Positions 22,276 to 35,375 of a DNA stretch of 64,000 nucleotides are shown one piece after another. Each line of letters begins with the position of its first letter. Position 1 is the stretch's first letter. The translations under genes and the position numbers were made by a program. A model generated the notes under the pieces. It did not search any database, was not told the origin of the DNA, and saw only the letters and a list, made by a program, of their open reading frames with translations. Origin of the DNA: Crocodylus rhombifer (lineage: Eukaryota > Chordata > Crocodylia > Crocodylidae); the NCBI GenBank assembly GCA_038503035.1, contig JAVSML010001089.1, positions 427,650 through 491,649 on the forward strand, read 5' to 3'.

Positions 22276-24140
22276 CATCTTATTTGTTCATATTCTATCT
22301 ATTTTATGCAAATACAGTCTTTTCAATCTCTCTTCTTGTGGCAGCTCTCCCAGACTCTAATCATATTTGTTAACTGCCTCTGAACTGACATGGTCTTTCT
22401 CAGGTATTCTTCTCAGGATGAGAGAAAGTAATTGATTTATGCAAATATATTATATTGTATTATTTTGTACCCGTCCTTTAAACACCCAGACTTTTTGTTT
22501 TTCTACTGTCACTGAGCTGATGTCACTGAACTAATGCTGTCCAGGTCTCTTCCTTGCAATTAATTTAGAAATCCGCTATAGGCGACCTCAAATAAACTCT
22601 TTAATGCTACCTCTTGTCTTTTACAGCAGTAATTTGCATAGGCCATTGTGCTCCCCATTCACCTTCTTTTGTTAGAGCTCTCTTGAATCCCCCCTGCCCC
22701 ACTGCTACAGTGGGGAAAGTAGTAGCAGGGGAAACAAGTGCGGGGGGGGGGGTAAGCAGCCTGACCCTTGCCCCTTTGTCCATTACTTGTTTCCCTGCCA
22801 CCTGCCACACCAGTGATGCTTACACCCCTGCTGCCTGCCCCGCTGAACCTACCTCCCTCAGCCTCCACCCCACTTCCTTCTGGTGCTTTATACAGTCACA
22901 GATCTGGTTTTATTCCGACCTGGGGCATGAAGTACATGGTAGTTGCAGCCCCAACTGAGCCATGCCCCAGAGCTTGCAATAGTGGCAGCTCTGGCCCCAG
23001 GATTCCAGAGCTGCTGCCACCATTTTTTAATAAGGAAAAGGAACAGTTGGATAAAATGTCTACTTTTTTTATGATTAGTCTTCCCTCCCAGCTTCTAGGC
23101 TAAAATTAGAAAGTTAGCAGTTATCTAACTTTCACCCTATAACCTGAGACAAATGGTTGCTTCAAACATGAGCACTTCTCAGCGCCCACACATAGAGAAT
23201 CTCATTTTCACCTTAAAAAAAGATACATACCTCAGGGTTTGGGAGTTTTTTGTGTTACATGTTTTTTTTAAAGTCTGACTCATGCCTACTTTAAAACTGT
23301 CCAGTAGCCTTTTGCTACTGGACAGACAAATCCCAACAATACCTTCAGATTTCCATTAGTTTTAAACTTGTGTTTTGGCTCCAAAGCACCAATGTACATT
23401 GTTATGGTGCTAACTAAGATATAGCTATGCAGGTGAAAAATAAGCTATGTGAAAGTAGCATCAACGTACCATCATTACGTGACATACTTTTGTCATTTCT
23501 GTTTAAACCCTCATTTTTGGGGGGCTAGTAGTTGATTTTGTTCTAGACTGAGGCTCAGAATTGTGTGTAGCTTCAGTTGAAAAGGATGCTTTTGTATAAA
23601 ACTTTCTCTGTCTTTTTTTTTTTTAAAGCTAGAATGTTGCTAATTCTATATTTGGCTAGAATCTATTTCTCTAGCTTTCCTCAGTTTTATATTCTTGCCT
23701 CCAATTATATATATTTTAAACATCCATATTAGATCATTCTGCATTGTATTCTTGGCTCTTAATATAGGTTTCTAAATTTGATATCAAAGTCATGCACTTT
23801 GTATGCATAGTAAGGTCCTAGCACCCTAATGCCTCACTAATGCTAAAAATCAAGATCCAGATTCTGATGGGGGTGCCTTTAATCTGTATGAGCTATGGGG
23901 AAGATAAATGGGGCATTTATTGCTCAGAATGAGTTAAAGGTGCCAGAGAATACTAAGACTCTTGGGATTTGCCATGGTTATTGCAAAAACTAGGCAGGGT
24001 AGGACAAACTGAATTGATCTGCATATCTGTAGGTATATATCTTTAGCATTAACATGGACCCTGTTAGTATGCTAAATAAATGTTTCACAGTCTTAATGAA
24101 TTTATACTTAAACTGCACCTTTGGCATAGGGAGCTACTAT
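22276..24140. other. No gene recognised
   Basis: It includes a moderately GC-rich patch (22640-23020) with a run of G at 22742-22751. I could not find terminal repeats for it. Confidence 0.45.
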
Positions 24141-24144
24141 ATAT

Positions 24145-24283
24145 ATTTTGGGTACTATAGTCTCTCTCCTCATCAAGTTGTGACTTGTTCCTAGTCGCAT
24201 AAAAAGTCTGTGATGATGGAGGGGATTGAGCCCTTATGTATCCTAAGTTGCAAGCTAGCCCCCTAACCAACAGACCATCCCTC
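24145..24283 (-). mobile_element. MIR/CORE-type tRNA-derived SINE relic
   Basis: Read on the - strand it shows an A-box-like GGTCTGTTGGTTAGGGGG and a B-box-like GGGCTCAATCCCC. Then comes a core-like GCGACTAGGAACAAGTCAC, the counterpart of the TGTGACCTTGGGCAAGTCAC stretch of MIR. Confidence 0.55.
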
Positions 24284-24375
24284 CTTTCTCTGTCTCCCTG
24301 AGATCTTGAAACCCCAGAGATAGGTAATCATGAAATTCATGTAAAATTTGCATTTGGTGGTGTATGTTCTATGAA

Positions 24376-24790
24376 CCTTACGATGACAGGCTGAGAGACA
24401 TGGGACTCCTTAGCCTGGAAAAGCGCAGGCTCAGGGGTGATCTGATGGCCACCTATAAGTTTATCGGGGTGACCACCAGGATCTGGGGGAACGTCTGTTC
24501 ACCGGAGCGCCCCAAGGGATGACGAGGTCAAACGGTCACAATCTCCTGCAAGACCATTTCAGGCTGGACATAAGGAAGAATTTCTTTACTGTCCGAGCCC
24601 CCAAGGTCTGGAACAGTCTGCCAGCGGAGGTGGTTCAAGCGCCCACATTGAACACCTTCAAGAGCAAATTGGATGCTTATCTTGCTGGGATCCTATGACC
24701 CCAGCTGACTTCCTGCCCTTTGGGCAGGGGGCTGGACTCGATGATCTCCCGAGGTCCCTTCCAGCCCTGATGTCTATGAAATCTATGAAA
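24376..24790 (+). mobile_element. CR1 LINE 3' fragment
   Basis: It encodes, with at least one frameshift (near 24461), the conserved end [37 protein letters not shown] and FKSKLDAYLAGIL. It is followed by the CR1 3' UTR and the terminus TCTATGAAATCTATGAAA. Severely 5'-truncated. Confidence 0.9.
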
Positions 24791-27150
24791 CCAAAGTCCA
24801 AGTCCCCTTATTCTGCTTAATTATTGTGCTTAATTTTTCTAATACTCAGAGAGAAGGAAGATGAAGGGATGTGAGGGAAGCAAATATGCACAAATAATCA
24901 TAGGAATTCTAGCTTTCTTGCTTTTTTGTTTTAAATCCTAATCCATTTTTAATATGTAAGCATAAATAGTTAATTAGTTCCTTCAGTATTTGTAGGAAGA
25001 AAATAAGATTTTATTTCAACTTTTCTTTCCTCTCTTTTCCCACACCCCTAGTTTGCCCCACATCATCTTTTATTCATATAGGACAGAGCTGGCAGTGTGC
25101 AATATAGCTGAAGAAATGAGATTTGTTGTTCATTCCTCAGTCAGTGTTTTAAGCAATCCCTTTTCCTTGGTCCCTCCTGATGGCTATGCAGTGAACTGAA
25201 TTCAAACCTCGGGCAAATAATACGGCAGTTTGCTGACAGAAAGATCATGAAAAGCCATTCTGGAGGATTCTTCAGTTTTAAATACTTGGAAGATACTGTT
25301 CTGTATGCCTAAAGCTGTCTGCTGTTGGAATGTGAAACTGGCAGTGGAATAAACGCTTCTTCTCAGAGCACTGAAGATGCTGCAGAGCTGCAGATTTGGA
25401 AGAATTTTCCCGAAAGACTTTCTTTCTCTTTTAAGCCTTATACCACCTTGAGGCCTGCAATGATGGCAAGCTGCCAGCTGTGGTATCAAAAGTGCCATTT
25501 TAAAATTGGAATCAGAGGATGGTTCTTAGCTACTTGTTAATCTGGTGTTAAACAGCTCGGAGAGTAACCAGTTACACTGCTTCTGGGAGAATGCATTAGT
25601 AATCACAGAGGTGTTACTCTCTCATCTTTGCATGGTTAGCTCACTTTGCAGATGCATTTCTGGACTGCAGCATCTCTATATATTAACTGCTTGAAAGCAG
25701 CCTTAAGACAATTATCATTTGGAAAATGAAAAAGTGATTTACTGGAGTAAGTATAATTGGTAGGATTTTGCATCCAGTTGGTGAAAAATGAGTATGTTTT
25801 TTGCAGTAGAAGGAACCTTTGTAGGGTAAGCATTTATTTAAAACATTTCTTCCCTCTAATCTGTTGGGGGTTTTTTGCCACCTTTGCTTATTTTTTATCT
25901 TTTAATCTAAACCATGCCTTCAACTTTTTATAAAAAATGAAACTTATACTGGAACATCTTTGAACGTTTTTTAAAAAAATGTATAATGTGAGTTTCATCT
26001 TATTTTTACTGTGTTTTTAAATGGTTTTGGTTTGTCTGTATTATCATACATGATGTAGGTAAATGGTAAATGCCATGAAATAAACATTTGACAAAAGTTT
26101 GGAGTCATGTAAAATATGAAATATGCTATTTTATCTTTTTGATGATTTTCTGAAAGTTGTAGAATGAAACAGCAAGAGAAAACACACACAACAGTGTCCC
26201 TCTTGTTGACAGTTTTCTATAGCAGAATAATTTGGAATGATTATTATGCTCCTAGATTTTACTGCTCACTTAGGTACCCATTACATGGATATGCATTTTA
26301 ATATCTCAGTTATTTACCATGATTTCTTAATTTTACAGTCTATACTGAAATTATTAAATGTGGTGATATTCATTTTGATCATAACATTGACTCACTATTG
26401 TGGACTTGCACCTTTATGTTGAACTGTTTTGCATCTGGTTGCTTGGATCAAAGGGATTAATATGAGTATCCCATACACACATTTTCCTGAAATGAGAAGG
26501 AAGTTGTAGTTTAGCCTGCATAATTCAATGACTTGTAGATGAATATTTTTCTTCAAAAAAAAAAAGCATATTTTAATTGAGACAAAATAAAATACACAAG
26601 GCACATGAAGATGCAGAAATTAGGTACTTATGACCTTTTTGCATGGATGCAAAGTACATATAATTCCTTCTGGAAATGCTGTGCAATCTTGGGTGTTCCA
26701 ATGCTGGAATATAGACAGGCATGTAGATAACCCCTCAAAGTTAAGATTGCACTCAGTTTTTACTATAAAATGCTATTGTGTTTTTCATTTCCAAAATTAG
26801 TTTGTTTTAAAATTGTACGATATATTCTAACAGCAAAAGGAGAACATTTCTGCTGATAATTAAGGCCACAGGTGCCTTCCTTTCATGTCCATGGTGCCAA
26901 CATAAAGTCTGTGTTAATAGTGTTAGAGGGACTGCAGATAACAAGTCATTACATGGAATATCTCACAAGCAGTCTTCCTCCATGGGTATAGACAGAAGTG
27001 CAGCTGCCTGCTGGAACTCATAACACTTTGCAGGAAGTGTTCTGATTTGCAGTGACCCCCTGGACCGGATGGAAGTTCACTCTTGGATCCAGGGAGGAGA
27101 GGGGATTGGGGAGTCCATCTGCTGGCTGAGAGCCTGCAGCCAGTTTCCCC
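24791..27150. other. AT-rich stretch, nothing recognised
   Basis: No exon, RNA gene or transposon end that I can defend. Confidence 0.45.
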
Positions 27151-27157
27151 TAGCAAA

Positions 27158-27366
27158 CCCGGACACTGTTTTCAGAATGGAAGGCGGGGAAAGAGAGCAG
27201 AAGGAGCTCATTCTAGGGCTTCCCCAGTTGGCAGATGGTGGGGGAGAAGGGTGGATTGATTGAAGCTTCCCCACTTTGGGGAAGGGGGTGGGGGAGGCTG
27301 AAAGAACGGTACTGAACTCCCTTCTCTCCCTTTCTCCCCTCCTATTCTGAAAACAGGTCAGGCTGG
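27158..27366. mobile_element. Foldback element, 'CTGTTTTCAGAAT' arms
   Basis: CTGTTTTCAGAAT at 27166-27178 is matched exactly in reverse at 27344-27356. The arms continue inward imperfectly (GGGGAAAGAGAGCAGAAGGA against CTCTCCCTTTCTCCCCTCC). A short GC-rich centre (TTCCCCACTTTGGGGAAGG) is itself nearly palindromic. Confidence 0.6.
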
Positions 27367-27559
27367 GAGGAAGGCAGACACATGTTACTGAAGACACTAT
27401 GTTTTGAAACCTTTTCATCTGAACCCTCGTGCAATGATGGTTAGATTTCAACAGGATTAGGCCCTTTAAAAGTGCCTTGCAGCCATGCACTTCTGTTTGG
27501 TCATGGCTGAAGAGCACTTTCAGGGGTCAGATCTGGCGAAAATTGTCACTTCTGTGTGC

Positions 27560-27665
27560 TCATTGTGAGTTTCAGAGAGGAAGACTGAGTAACTTGCTTG
27601 AGGTGCACAGGATGTCAGTGGCAGGAAACTGGTTCTTCCAGAGAACCTTGGTCTCCCAGAGCCAC
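27560..27665 (-). repeat. MIR-like relic (antisense)
   Basis: CAGAGAGGAAGACTGAGTAA followed by CTTGCTTGAGGTGCACAGGA and GTCAGTGGCAGGAAACTGG parallels the antisense MIR core (AGAGAGGTTAAGTGACTTGC...CACACAG...AGTGGCAGAG). Confidence 0.4.
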
Positions 27666-28348
27666 AGGAGACTCCTCCCTAGCTTGCTTCTGCAGCCGTA
27701 TGGCTGATGGCAAACAAAACTTGGGGGCATCCAAACCTCGAGCCTCTGAGATTGGCCCTGCACGTAGGATGCCTGCCAAATGATCTGGAAACATCTGAAG
27801 CCTCATGTGGGGGTAGAGGACTATATATGATTCTTGAATGACCCACGAATTTAGAATTGATTTGTCTGATTTGTCTTGGGACACATAAAATTTTACTTAA
27901 AAAAACCCAATCCCCTCGCCCCGCAAAAAAACAAACAACCAAACAACCCTTTGTCTCTCAGAGCCAGGCAAGCCCATTTACTATAAAGCCTGCCTACCTT
28001 ACAGATTATAGTTCAGTAACCACTTCTGAATCATGGGTCATTTACAAAAATGACCTTTTTTGTTCAACAGTTCTTGATCTCCTTCTAGTTAAGAGATGGC
28101 TTGTCTGTATTCTTTTCATATTATGGCAACTCTTTGCTTTGAAAATTTGTGCACTGAACATATTTAGGGAAAATAGGCTGCAATTAAGCAAAGGTTTGGC
28201 GATACCATTACCCAGTCTTATCTCCATTGATTCAAGCGAGACTTATAGATCCAGTACAACTCCCATTGAAGTCACTAAGTTTTCTTGAGAGTAATTTTTT
28301 TTTTTAATAGGGACTGGTGGATATTCCGTAGCTCTGAGCCAGCAACTA

Positions 28349-28380
28349 TGTATATGTATATGCATATGTATATGTATACT
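28349..28380 (+). repeat. (TATG/TA)n short microsatellite
   Basis: TATGTATATGTATATGCATA followed by further TATG units, about 32 bp. Confidence 0.8.
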
Positions 28381-29017
28381 GTTCCAATGAGAAGGCTTGT
28401 TCATTAGTGTGGTGTTTTGTAGTGACTGGTAAGAACTTATTAAAAGTCAAGAGACCTTTGTTAACTACTGTATTACCTAAACAAGACGTTCTTTCAGATC
28501 TAATGTTGGCTGCTTGTGATTTTGGACCTTTAAGGTCTGGGTTTTAGTGCCAGCTCTGGTGTAGTGCTATAGTTAATCCATCTTGTAATTCCAAGGCAAA
28601 ATAATCCTCATGGAAAAAACAATTTATAGTTAAGTCTTGGTAACGTAATTTGTTTTGTAAATAAAATTAGTAAATTTGTTTTGGGATTAAATCAGATGCG
28701 TTTAAAATTGATCTTTTTATGTCTTAATAAAACTTTTTTATCTTTTGTATTCTTCATCTGCCAAATAAAATCACATGTATACAAAATTAAAGCAGAGTTA
28801 TATTTCTCTCTGCCCCTGGTAGGCTTAAGGGTATTTTTTTAGTCCAACAAGTATCATGATAAACACCTTAATAGATGTTAATAGATGGGTATAAATGCTA
28901 ATATATATAGATGTTGATCCATCCAAAATTGAAGGCCTCATGGTTAAGAATTACACAAAGTAAAGAAAAAGATGGGAAACACTGAGGCCACTGACAGACT
29001 TGAGGGGCGGGAGAACA

Positions 29018-29140
29018 TGTTTTACCAGAAGGAACAGTGTTTTAGTTCAACCTGGCTCTGCATCATCTGTATAGATTGGGTGCTTCAGCAGGGCTTCTTG
29101 GTGATCTGGCACTTTTATTTTTGGTTTTTTTACATCTGTA
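29018..29140 (+). mobile_element. Single arm of the 31.8-kb foldback family
   Basis: TTTTACCAGAAGGAACAGTG, TTAGTTCAACCTGGCTCTGC and CAGCAGGGCTTCTTGG, ending ACATCTGTAAGCAGAG, match the right arm (reverse strand) of the element at 31833-32183. A clear second arm was not found. Confidence 0.5.
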
Positions 29141-29169
29141 AGCAGAGTGACTACTCCTGTTGCCAATAA

Positions 29170-31830
29170 ATTGATTGTCAAAGATATAAACACTGAGATC
29201 ATACATTGTTTATGTCTGGCATGCTCTTTTTGTCAAGTGCTTTTCACAATCCTTACACACATACTGAAATGATATACTTTCTTGAGGGCAGTGCATTTAT
29301 GTGTAGATGTTAGTTATCTGGCTGTTATTCTGGCGAGTTCTGCTCCCTCCTTTAATTTTAAAACCCAGTATCTCATGTCATTTAACATTTGCAGCAATGT
29401 AACTTAAAGAAAGAAAAAATGAAATGAAAGAAACCTATAAAAGTGAAGACTCTTCCTTTTCCCAGACAAATAGCCTGAAGTCTTGAGTGACACAGGTGTA
29501 TTCCAGTATTGAATCATTTAAAACAACTCACGTGATTGGAGGGCAAGAAGGAATGGTTGAGGGTACCAAGAATTTGCCTGCATAATAAATGACTGGCCAG
29601 TTACAGAAAAATGCATGCATCATCATAATACAACCTTTAGCTCAGATTTTTATGTAGTGTTCTGTATTTGCTATTTCAGTGTCCTGTAATAACATTAACA
29701 ATTTTTAGCATTTCTTTTTTTTATCTATGTATATTATATGGAGATACATTTTGAGATGCTTTTCTTCCTAATTTTGAAGGTTTTCAACCATTTTTATGGA
29801 TCCATGAACCATTGGCATGGTTTCATGTACCATTTTCTAGGCTAATTTTACTTCTAACCTCTCACCCCCATTTAAAGCAATAAGAACATCGGATTTTAAT
29901 ATATTTATCTCTCTTTAATATGTTTATCTCCCTTGAATTGGGAAGATGAGATTATTAGCTGTCTTGTACAGCTGGAAGGAACCCATTTGTTCACTTCTTG
30001 ACCTAATGACATGCCTGTTTAAACAGGCCTTGGTGTTTTGATGAAGATTTGAAGTTTATAGTAATGACTACAGAAGGGAACATCTTCTGGAAATCATTGC
30101 ACTGTAAATCTAACATAACACAATAAGAAATGGTACATTTACATAACATCTGCTTATGGGAGAACTTTTTGTTTCCTAACTGATTTACCACAGTAAAAAA
30201 GTGCATCCTGTGCAGTTTGTTTGGAATATTGGACAGCTGATTGTCAAATAAATCGATATTAATTAATCCATTGATTCCTTCCCCTATGTTATTATAAAAA
30301 TGAAAACTACTTGAGAATAGTTTCCAGTTTTGTTGAGGGCTGGAAAGGAGAGGTTAGTTTGGTAAAACCACTGACTTGTAAGGAGATATTGAAATGCCTT
30401 TACCATTGTAATAAGCAATTGAATTCAACAGTTCAGACTCCTGCAAAGGAATCCATTACAGAAATTGTATCTTACTTGTATTCCAGTGGTGCAGTACCTT
30501 TAACCCCAAACTTCACAGTCAAAGCCATGCTTTCAAAGAGATTCCGAAATCACTGGTGCATGTAGTTCTTTGTTGCTAAAATAAAGAAGTAGCTTCACCT
30601 GTTCTCTGACACGGGGGTTTTATATTCATCCAAGCAATTAAATCTTTTAGTAGGTTTCAGCAACTTAACACCAATCCCACTTTTATCGCACCTGGAGCCC
30701 TTTACCCTCAAAAGTATAACATTATATCAACATTACTTAACCTTTTCAGCATCTCCCATTATAAATGGAAGGTTTGTAACAGCTGGGTATGACAATAGAT
30801 TTTTTTTTTTACCTGCACTCTTTAGCTATGAAGCAAGATGTCATCTTGTAAGCATACTCATATTTCATATCTGTGATAAATATATAAAATCATATTGAAA
30901 AATATTTCCTTTTGTAGTTATTTTCTTTGAGTGTCTTGACACTGTAGTCCTGCGTTGTGATTGCAGCCCCTGGAAACACACAGAGGCTTGCTGTAAAGTA
31001 GCTATTTTGTATAAAAATAATAGTATAGTAACATCAACGTGAAGTTCAGCACAGGACGTTGAGTAAATTCTTGGTGGCTGAAGCCTATGGCATTGGACAA
31101 GATGCTGTCATCCCTTTGGACTGAAGTATCGGCATACCCAAAGAGAAATAAATAACATGTTTCTGTACCAAGCCTTCCCTCAGAAGATATCAGTGTCTTA
31201 CAAACATTAGCTTAGTCTTATACCCTACAGGGTTTACAGATGCTTTTACCCTTACTGGTGCAAGCTGGGAGTTGTGGCACCCAGAAAGTAAAGGAGCTTC
31301 TTTGGCTCTATTGAATAAATTGAGATACGGTACTTGGTGTAAAATGTCATAGTCTACTGAAGTCTACTTTTGCTCCAACTGAAGGTCAGTGACCTCAGCC
31401 TTGCAGGTGCTTGAAGCTCCCTTTGACTTCATCTGGAGTTAAACGTGCTAACACTGTTGGCTTGTCTCAAACTGGACATCCAAAGGCAAAGGAGAGTGTT
31501 GAAATTTGGACTTCAGGAGCTTGGCCAAGTTCCTATAGGAATTTTCTGACAGAGCAAGGAAACGATTTAGGAAGCTTCATTTCAGCCTTAAACTTAACTG
31601 TGCTTAGCATGTATCGTCACTGCCATAGTGTCCCCACAGTGGTTAGGTTTCCTTTACAAAGTAATGTGGTATTTAACTAGAGATTCTATGTGGCTGCACT
31701 CAGTAAAAATGGTTTCAAGTCAACCATGTCCATAATTATGTGAAGATCTCAGGTGACTCAGGTAGAAAAAATTACCAGGTTTCTTTCTCTTTCATGTGTT
31801 CTTTTACAGTTTTTGCTCCCTCAGACAAAA
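29170..31830. other. AT-rich stretch, nothing recognised
   Basis: No gene or element recognised in about 2.7 kb. Confidence 0.45.
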
Positions 31831-31832
31831 TT

Positions 31833-32183
31833 GGCTGCTTGCAGATGTGAAGAAAAAAATACAACAACCAAGAAGGCACTTAACTTTAAATTCAACGCAT
31901 TCCCGTGTCAAGTCCAGCACATACCCAGAAGAGGCAACACGTTACTTTGACCTGGCTCTGCAGCACCTGTATAGAACGGGCATTTTAGTGGGGCTTTTTT
32001 GCTGCTTTTATCTAATAGCTGATTGAATCTGCTTTAGATAAGAGCACCGAAAAGCCCTGCTGGAGCATCTTGTCTATACAGATGCTGCAGAGCTGGGTCG
32101 AACTAACATGCTGCTGCTCCTGGTAAAGCACTTTTTTTTGTTTGTTTTGGGGGTTTTTTTACCCCCATGTTTGCAAGCAGCAA
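31833..32183. mobile_element. Foldback/MITE element with arms of more than 80 bp
   Basis: The left arm (CATACCCAGAAGAGGCAACA, GACCTGGCTCTGCAGCACCT, GTATAGAACGGGCA) pairs with the right arm (CATCTTGTCTATACAGATGC, TGCAGAGCTGGGTCGAAC, CTGCTCCTGGTAAAGC). The outermost pair is GGCTGCTTGCAGATG (31833) against TTGCAAGCAGCAAA (32171). The centre is about 35 bp (32006-32040). Non-coding. Confidence 0.75.
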
Positions 32184-32926
32184 ATATATTCATGGGGTGG
32201 ACTCCAATGTACCTTAACGTCATCTTGAATCTGATTGATTCCCCTTAATGTAGCTAAGAAATAAATAGTAAGCAAACATTGTTTGGAAAAGACTCATCAG
32301 AACAAGGTCATTTTTATGACAGCATACAATATAGTTCCCTTGCCAGATTTTTTTTTCTTATTGTTTAATTTTATTTATTTCAACTTAAATTATAATACGA
32401 TGTTCAGGCTGAAGGCTGCACTAAAGTTTTCATGAATAGCACAGTAAAATTCCAGCAGGAAAATAGTTTATTGCTAAAAGAAAACAAAAGATTGTCGTGG
32501 ACTTCTGACTATTTTAATGAATCATCCAAAGCATGGTTTCCCATCATGAGTAGGATGGGTTTCCAGAAATTTTTTCTAGTTTCAGGTCAAATATGTTGGC
32601 ATATTTTCCTAGACCAATTTTGGAAAAGGCCTATGACTAGGACACATGCCATGTTAGAAATCTGGACAAATGGATTTCTGGGATGTTCTGTGGATATTTT
32701 CCCTTCCTACCCTACCCTGCTTCCCCCCACCACCAAATGGAAGTAAAATTCCATTTTACTTATTTACAGTAATTCTGTGGTGCTCGTTTCTCTCTACAAC
32801 TGAGTGTAATTTAGGAATACATATAAACACTTCTGTGCAAGTGCTTATGCAGGCATTTGGAGGGTATAAATCAGTCAAAAAATAGTGCACCCAGTCTTAA
32901 TTAGTGCACCTCAGTAGGTGCACTGA

Positions 32927-33457
32927 GGATACTTACAGACATTTGAGGAGTTTAGGGGGAGGTTAGATCAGGTTAAAAATGGCCACCCAATCTAAGCTAA
33001 GTTGGGGAATGAGCAGGTCGCTTGGGAGGATTGGTGGGGGGAGGGTCAGAGGGTTAGTGGGCTTCCACCCTGACCTATTTTTTTTATTGGCTTACAGCAC
33101 CATTGAATGCTGGTAAAACCAGCACTGAGAGTGTCTTGTGGGATTGCGGGGTTTGCCATGCTCGGTTTGCAGGAGAGTGCTGGCTGGTCTGCACTGGGAA
33201 AGTATACAGAAGTTCAGTTAGATGGGTCTTTCTGTACCTGATCTAACATAGCCTGCCTTCAAGGTAGGGTTAAATTTGATCAGGTCTGCCATTTTGATCG
33301 ATCTAACCTTCCTGGAACTTCTGTACAGTTCACACTTAGATCACGCTAACTTGGAGCATACGTGTAAGGTCTGTTCTTGGGCCAACAAAATTGGATATGG
33401 TGGCCATTTTTAATGTGATCTAACCCCCCAAACATCCCTAAATGTCTGTAGGTATCC
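32927..33457. mobile_element. DNA transposon with ~60-bp terminal inverted repeats (GGATACYTACAGACATTT)
   Basis: The left arm (GGATACTTACAGACATTTGA ... AAAAATGGCCACC) and the reversed right arm (GGATACCTACAGACATTTAG ... AAAAATGGCCACC) agree over about 60 bp. The flanks TGA and TAA would fit a decayed 3-bp TWA duplication as left by PIF/Harbinger elements, but this is weak. The termini resemble the GGCTAARTACAGACA family. Confidence 0.7.
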
Positions 33458-34158
33458 TAACTTAGAGGGTTAGCCTGATTTAGGAAGAGGTTAACCAATC
33501 TAGCAAACTCTTGCACACATTTGCAGCACAGCTCTGGGGCTGGGAAAGCCCAGCCACTTGCCCCAGCCCAGGGCTGTGTTGTTCCTGTCCTCCCCCTGGA
33601 CCCTGAGGAGGCTATTTTTAGTCACCCAGCTCCTCTCTCCTTTCCCACCTGGATCAGACAAACTTCTGCAGACCTGTCAGCACCCCTCCCCCCGATCTCC
33701 CCAACCCTTGTCCCCACTGCAACTTGCCCGCATCCTCAGGTTGCCCGCACCATCCCTGGCAGCGGTGAGAGACTACACATACCATTTCCAGTCTAGGTGT
33801 AGGTAGGAAACTCTTATTTGCACCCTAGGAGAGCAGATAAAGCTATGCCTTCACCTTCTGAGGGGATCCCTAGTTGTATCACTGAATGCACAATTTATAG
33901 AAATATTTTAATTTGATGGCAGCTCATTAGACCATGAGACATGATGTCTGGTAACATGTTGCTGCACAGTTGCTTACACTGATTTTAAAAAGAAGAGTTA
34001 AGAAAAAAAAAAGGTGGGAAAACATGACTTCCTAATATAATATGATTGATACATACTTTATAAATCTTCTGGTGTTAATGAAGTTCCTTATCTCAGAAAT
34101 ACATCTTGCTATAGTTTGATGAGGAAAGAAAGGTACATGGTGACATGCCTATTATCCC

Positions 34159-34600
34159 TAGGGCCACTTCCATACATGATATGGATATTTGGTTCCCTGG
34201 ATACAACGAGCAGTGGTACACCTTACACCACTGCTAGTTGTCCCTGGGGAATGCCTGTACCACGTGCACTCTGGTGTGTGGCAAATTACCCCAGGAGCAC
34301 TAGGGGAGGGTGTGGCCAGCACTGGCCCCAGGAACTTTATTTGGGGTCATGGGGGCCTCCTGGGGATGAGGCAGTGGCGATTCCGCCACATGGAGCCTGG
34401 CCAGCAGCTGCAGCGCAGCTCCGGGCAGCCCAGCTCTGCTTTTGAGCAGCACACGCTGCCCATACATGTGCCACTCCACTTTTTTTCTCTGCAGGGTTTT
34501 TCTGGATAGCCAGGGGTCAAAAAATCCCTCTGTGCTGCTCCTTTGTAGCGCGGAGAACAACTGAACGTGCACATGGACATGCTCGTCTGGACGTGGCCTA
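34159..34600. mobile_element. MITE with TAGGGCCACTTCCATAC / TAGGCCACGTCCAGAC termini
   Basis: The two ends are imperfect inverted repeats of about 20 bp. The interior (34290-34560) is moderately GC-rich, with the open frames typical of such cores but no homology. No 8-bp duplication seen; flanking TA only. Confidence 0.6.
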
Positions 34601-35375
34601 AGTCTTTTTTCAGGATTCAGAGAAAATTCTAATAAAAAAGGCAAATAGTTATTGTATTAAGAGCTCTGATAAATCATTTGGATTTTTTTATTTTGCTTCA
34701 GTTCCTGGATGGCTGTTATGCCAGCATAAAAACAAAACCTATGCATAGAAAATCAAAACTCAAAGCTCTGAAGATTAGTAAGAGTACCAGTTTGACTAGG
34801 GACAGTTTCATTGCCAACATAATTTTTCAGGTCCTTTATACGCTGATGTATTTCTTTTCTTTCCAATTCTGAACTATTAGCAGAGGTAGAAATACTAGCA
34901 CCAAATTGTCCTCCCTGTGGTTTTAAGAGTTTACCTTAAACACTTTGATGTTTTCAGTACTGCAGTATAAGCAAGAGTTGACACATGCTTGCTGTAATGA
35001 TTAATCTAGAGTGGTGAGTGTTTTGTGTTCTGGGAAAAAAAGAATAAAACTGATTATTTTTAGGGAAAAGCTTGTTTTACCACCTTTCTTTTAACTCCAA
35101 AAATGTATTCATATAATTAACCTGACGGTGATTATGTGTAGTTCAAGTAAATAAATAAATAAGAACACTAATGGAGAAATGCTGCCTATGCTTGTAGGGC
35201 CAAATCTGATTCCATCACCCTGCATGAATATCTGAGGATGGGAATCATCCACCAAGGCAGAAGTGCCACTTGATGAGCGATATTTTCTCTAGCCCTACTG
35301 CAGAGACCTGTCCTAAAAGCATCCAGGAAACAGTAGCTTCTGCACTGGTTTAGAGTCAGTACTGTTGTACAGGCC

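Noticed and set aside
28520..28590. MIR-like B-box (AAGGTCTGGGTTTTAGTGCC)
   Set aside because: Too short and diverged to call a SINE copy with confidence.
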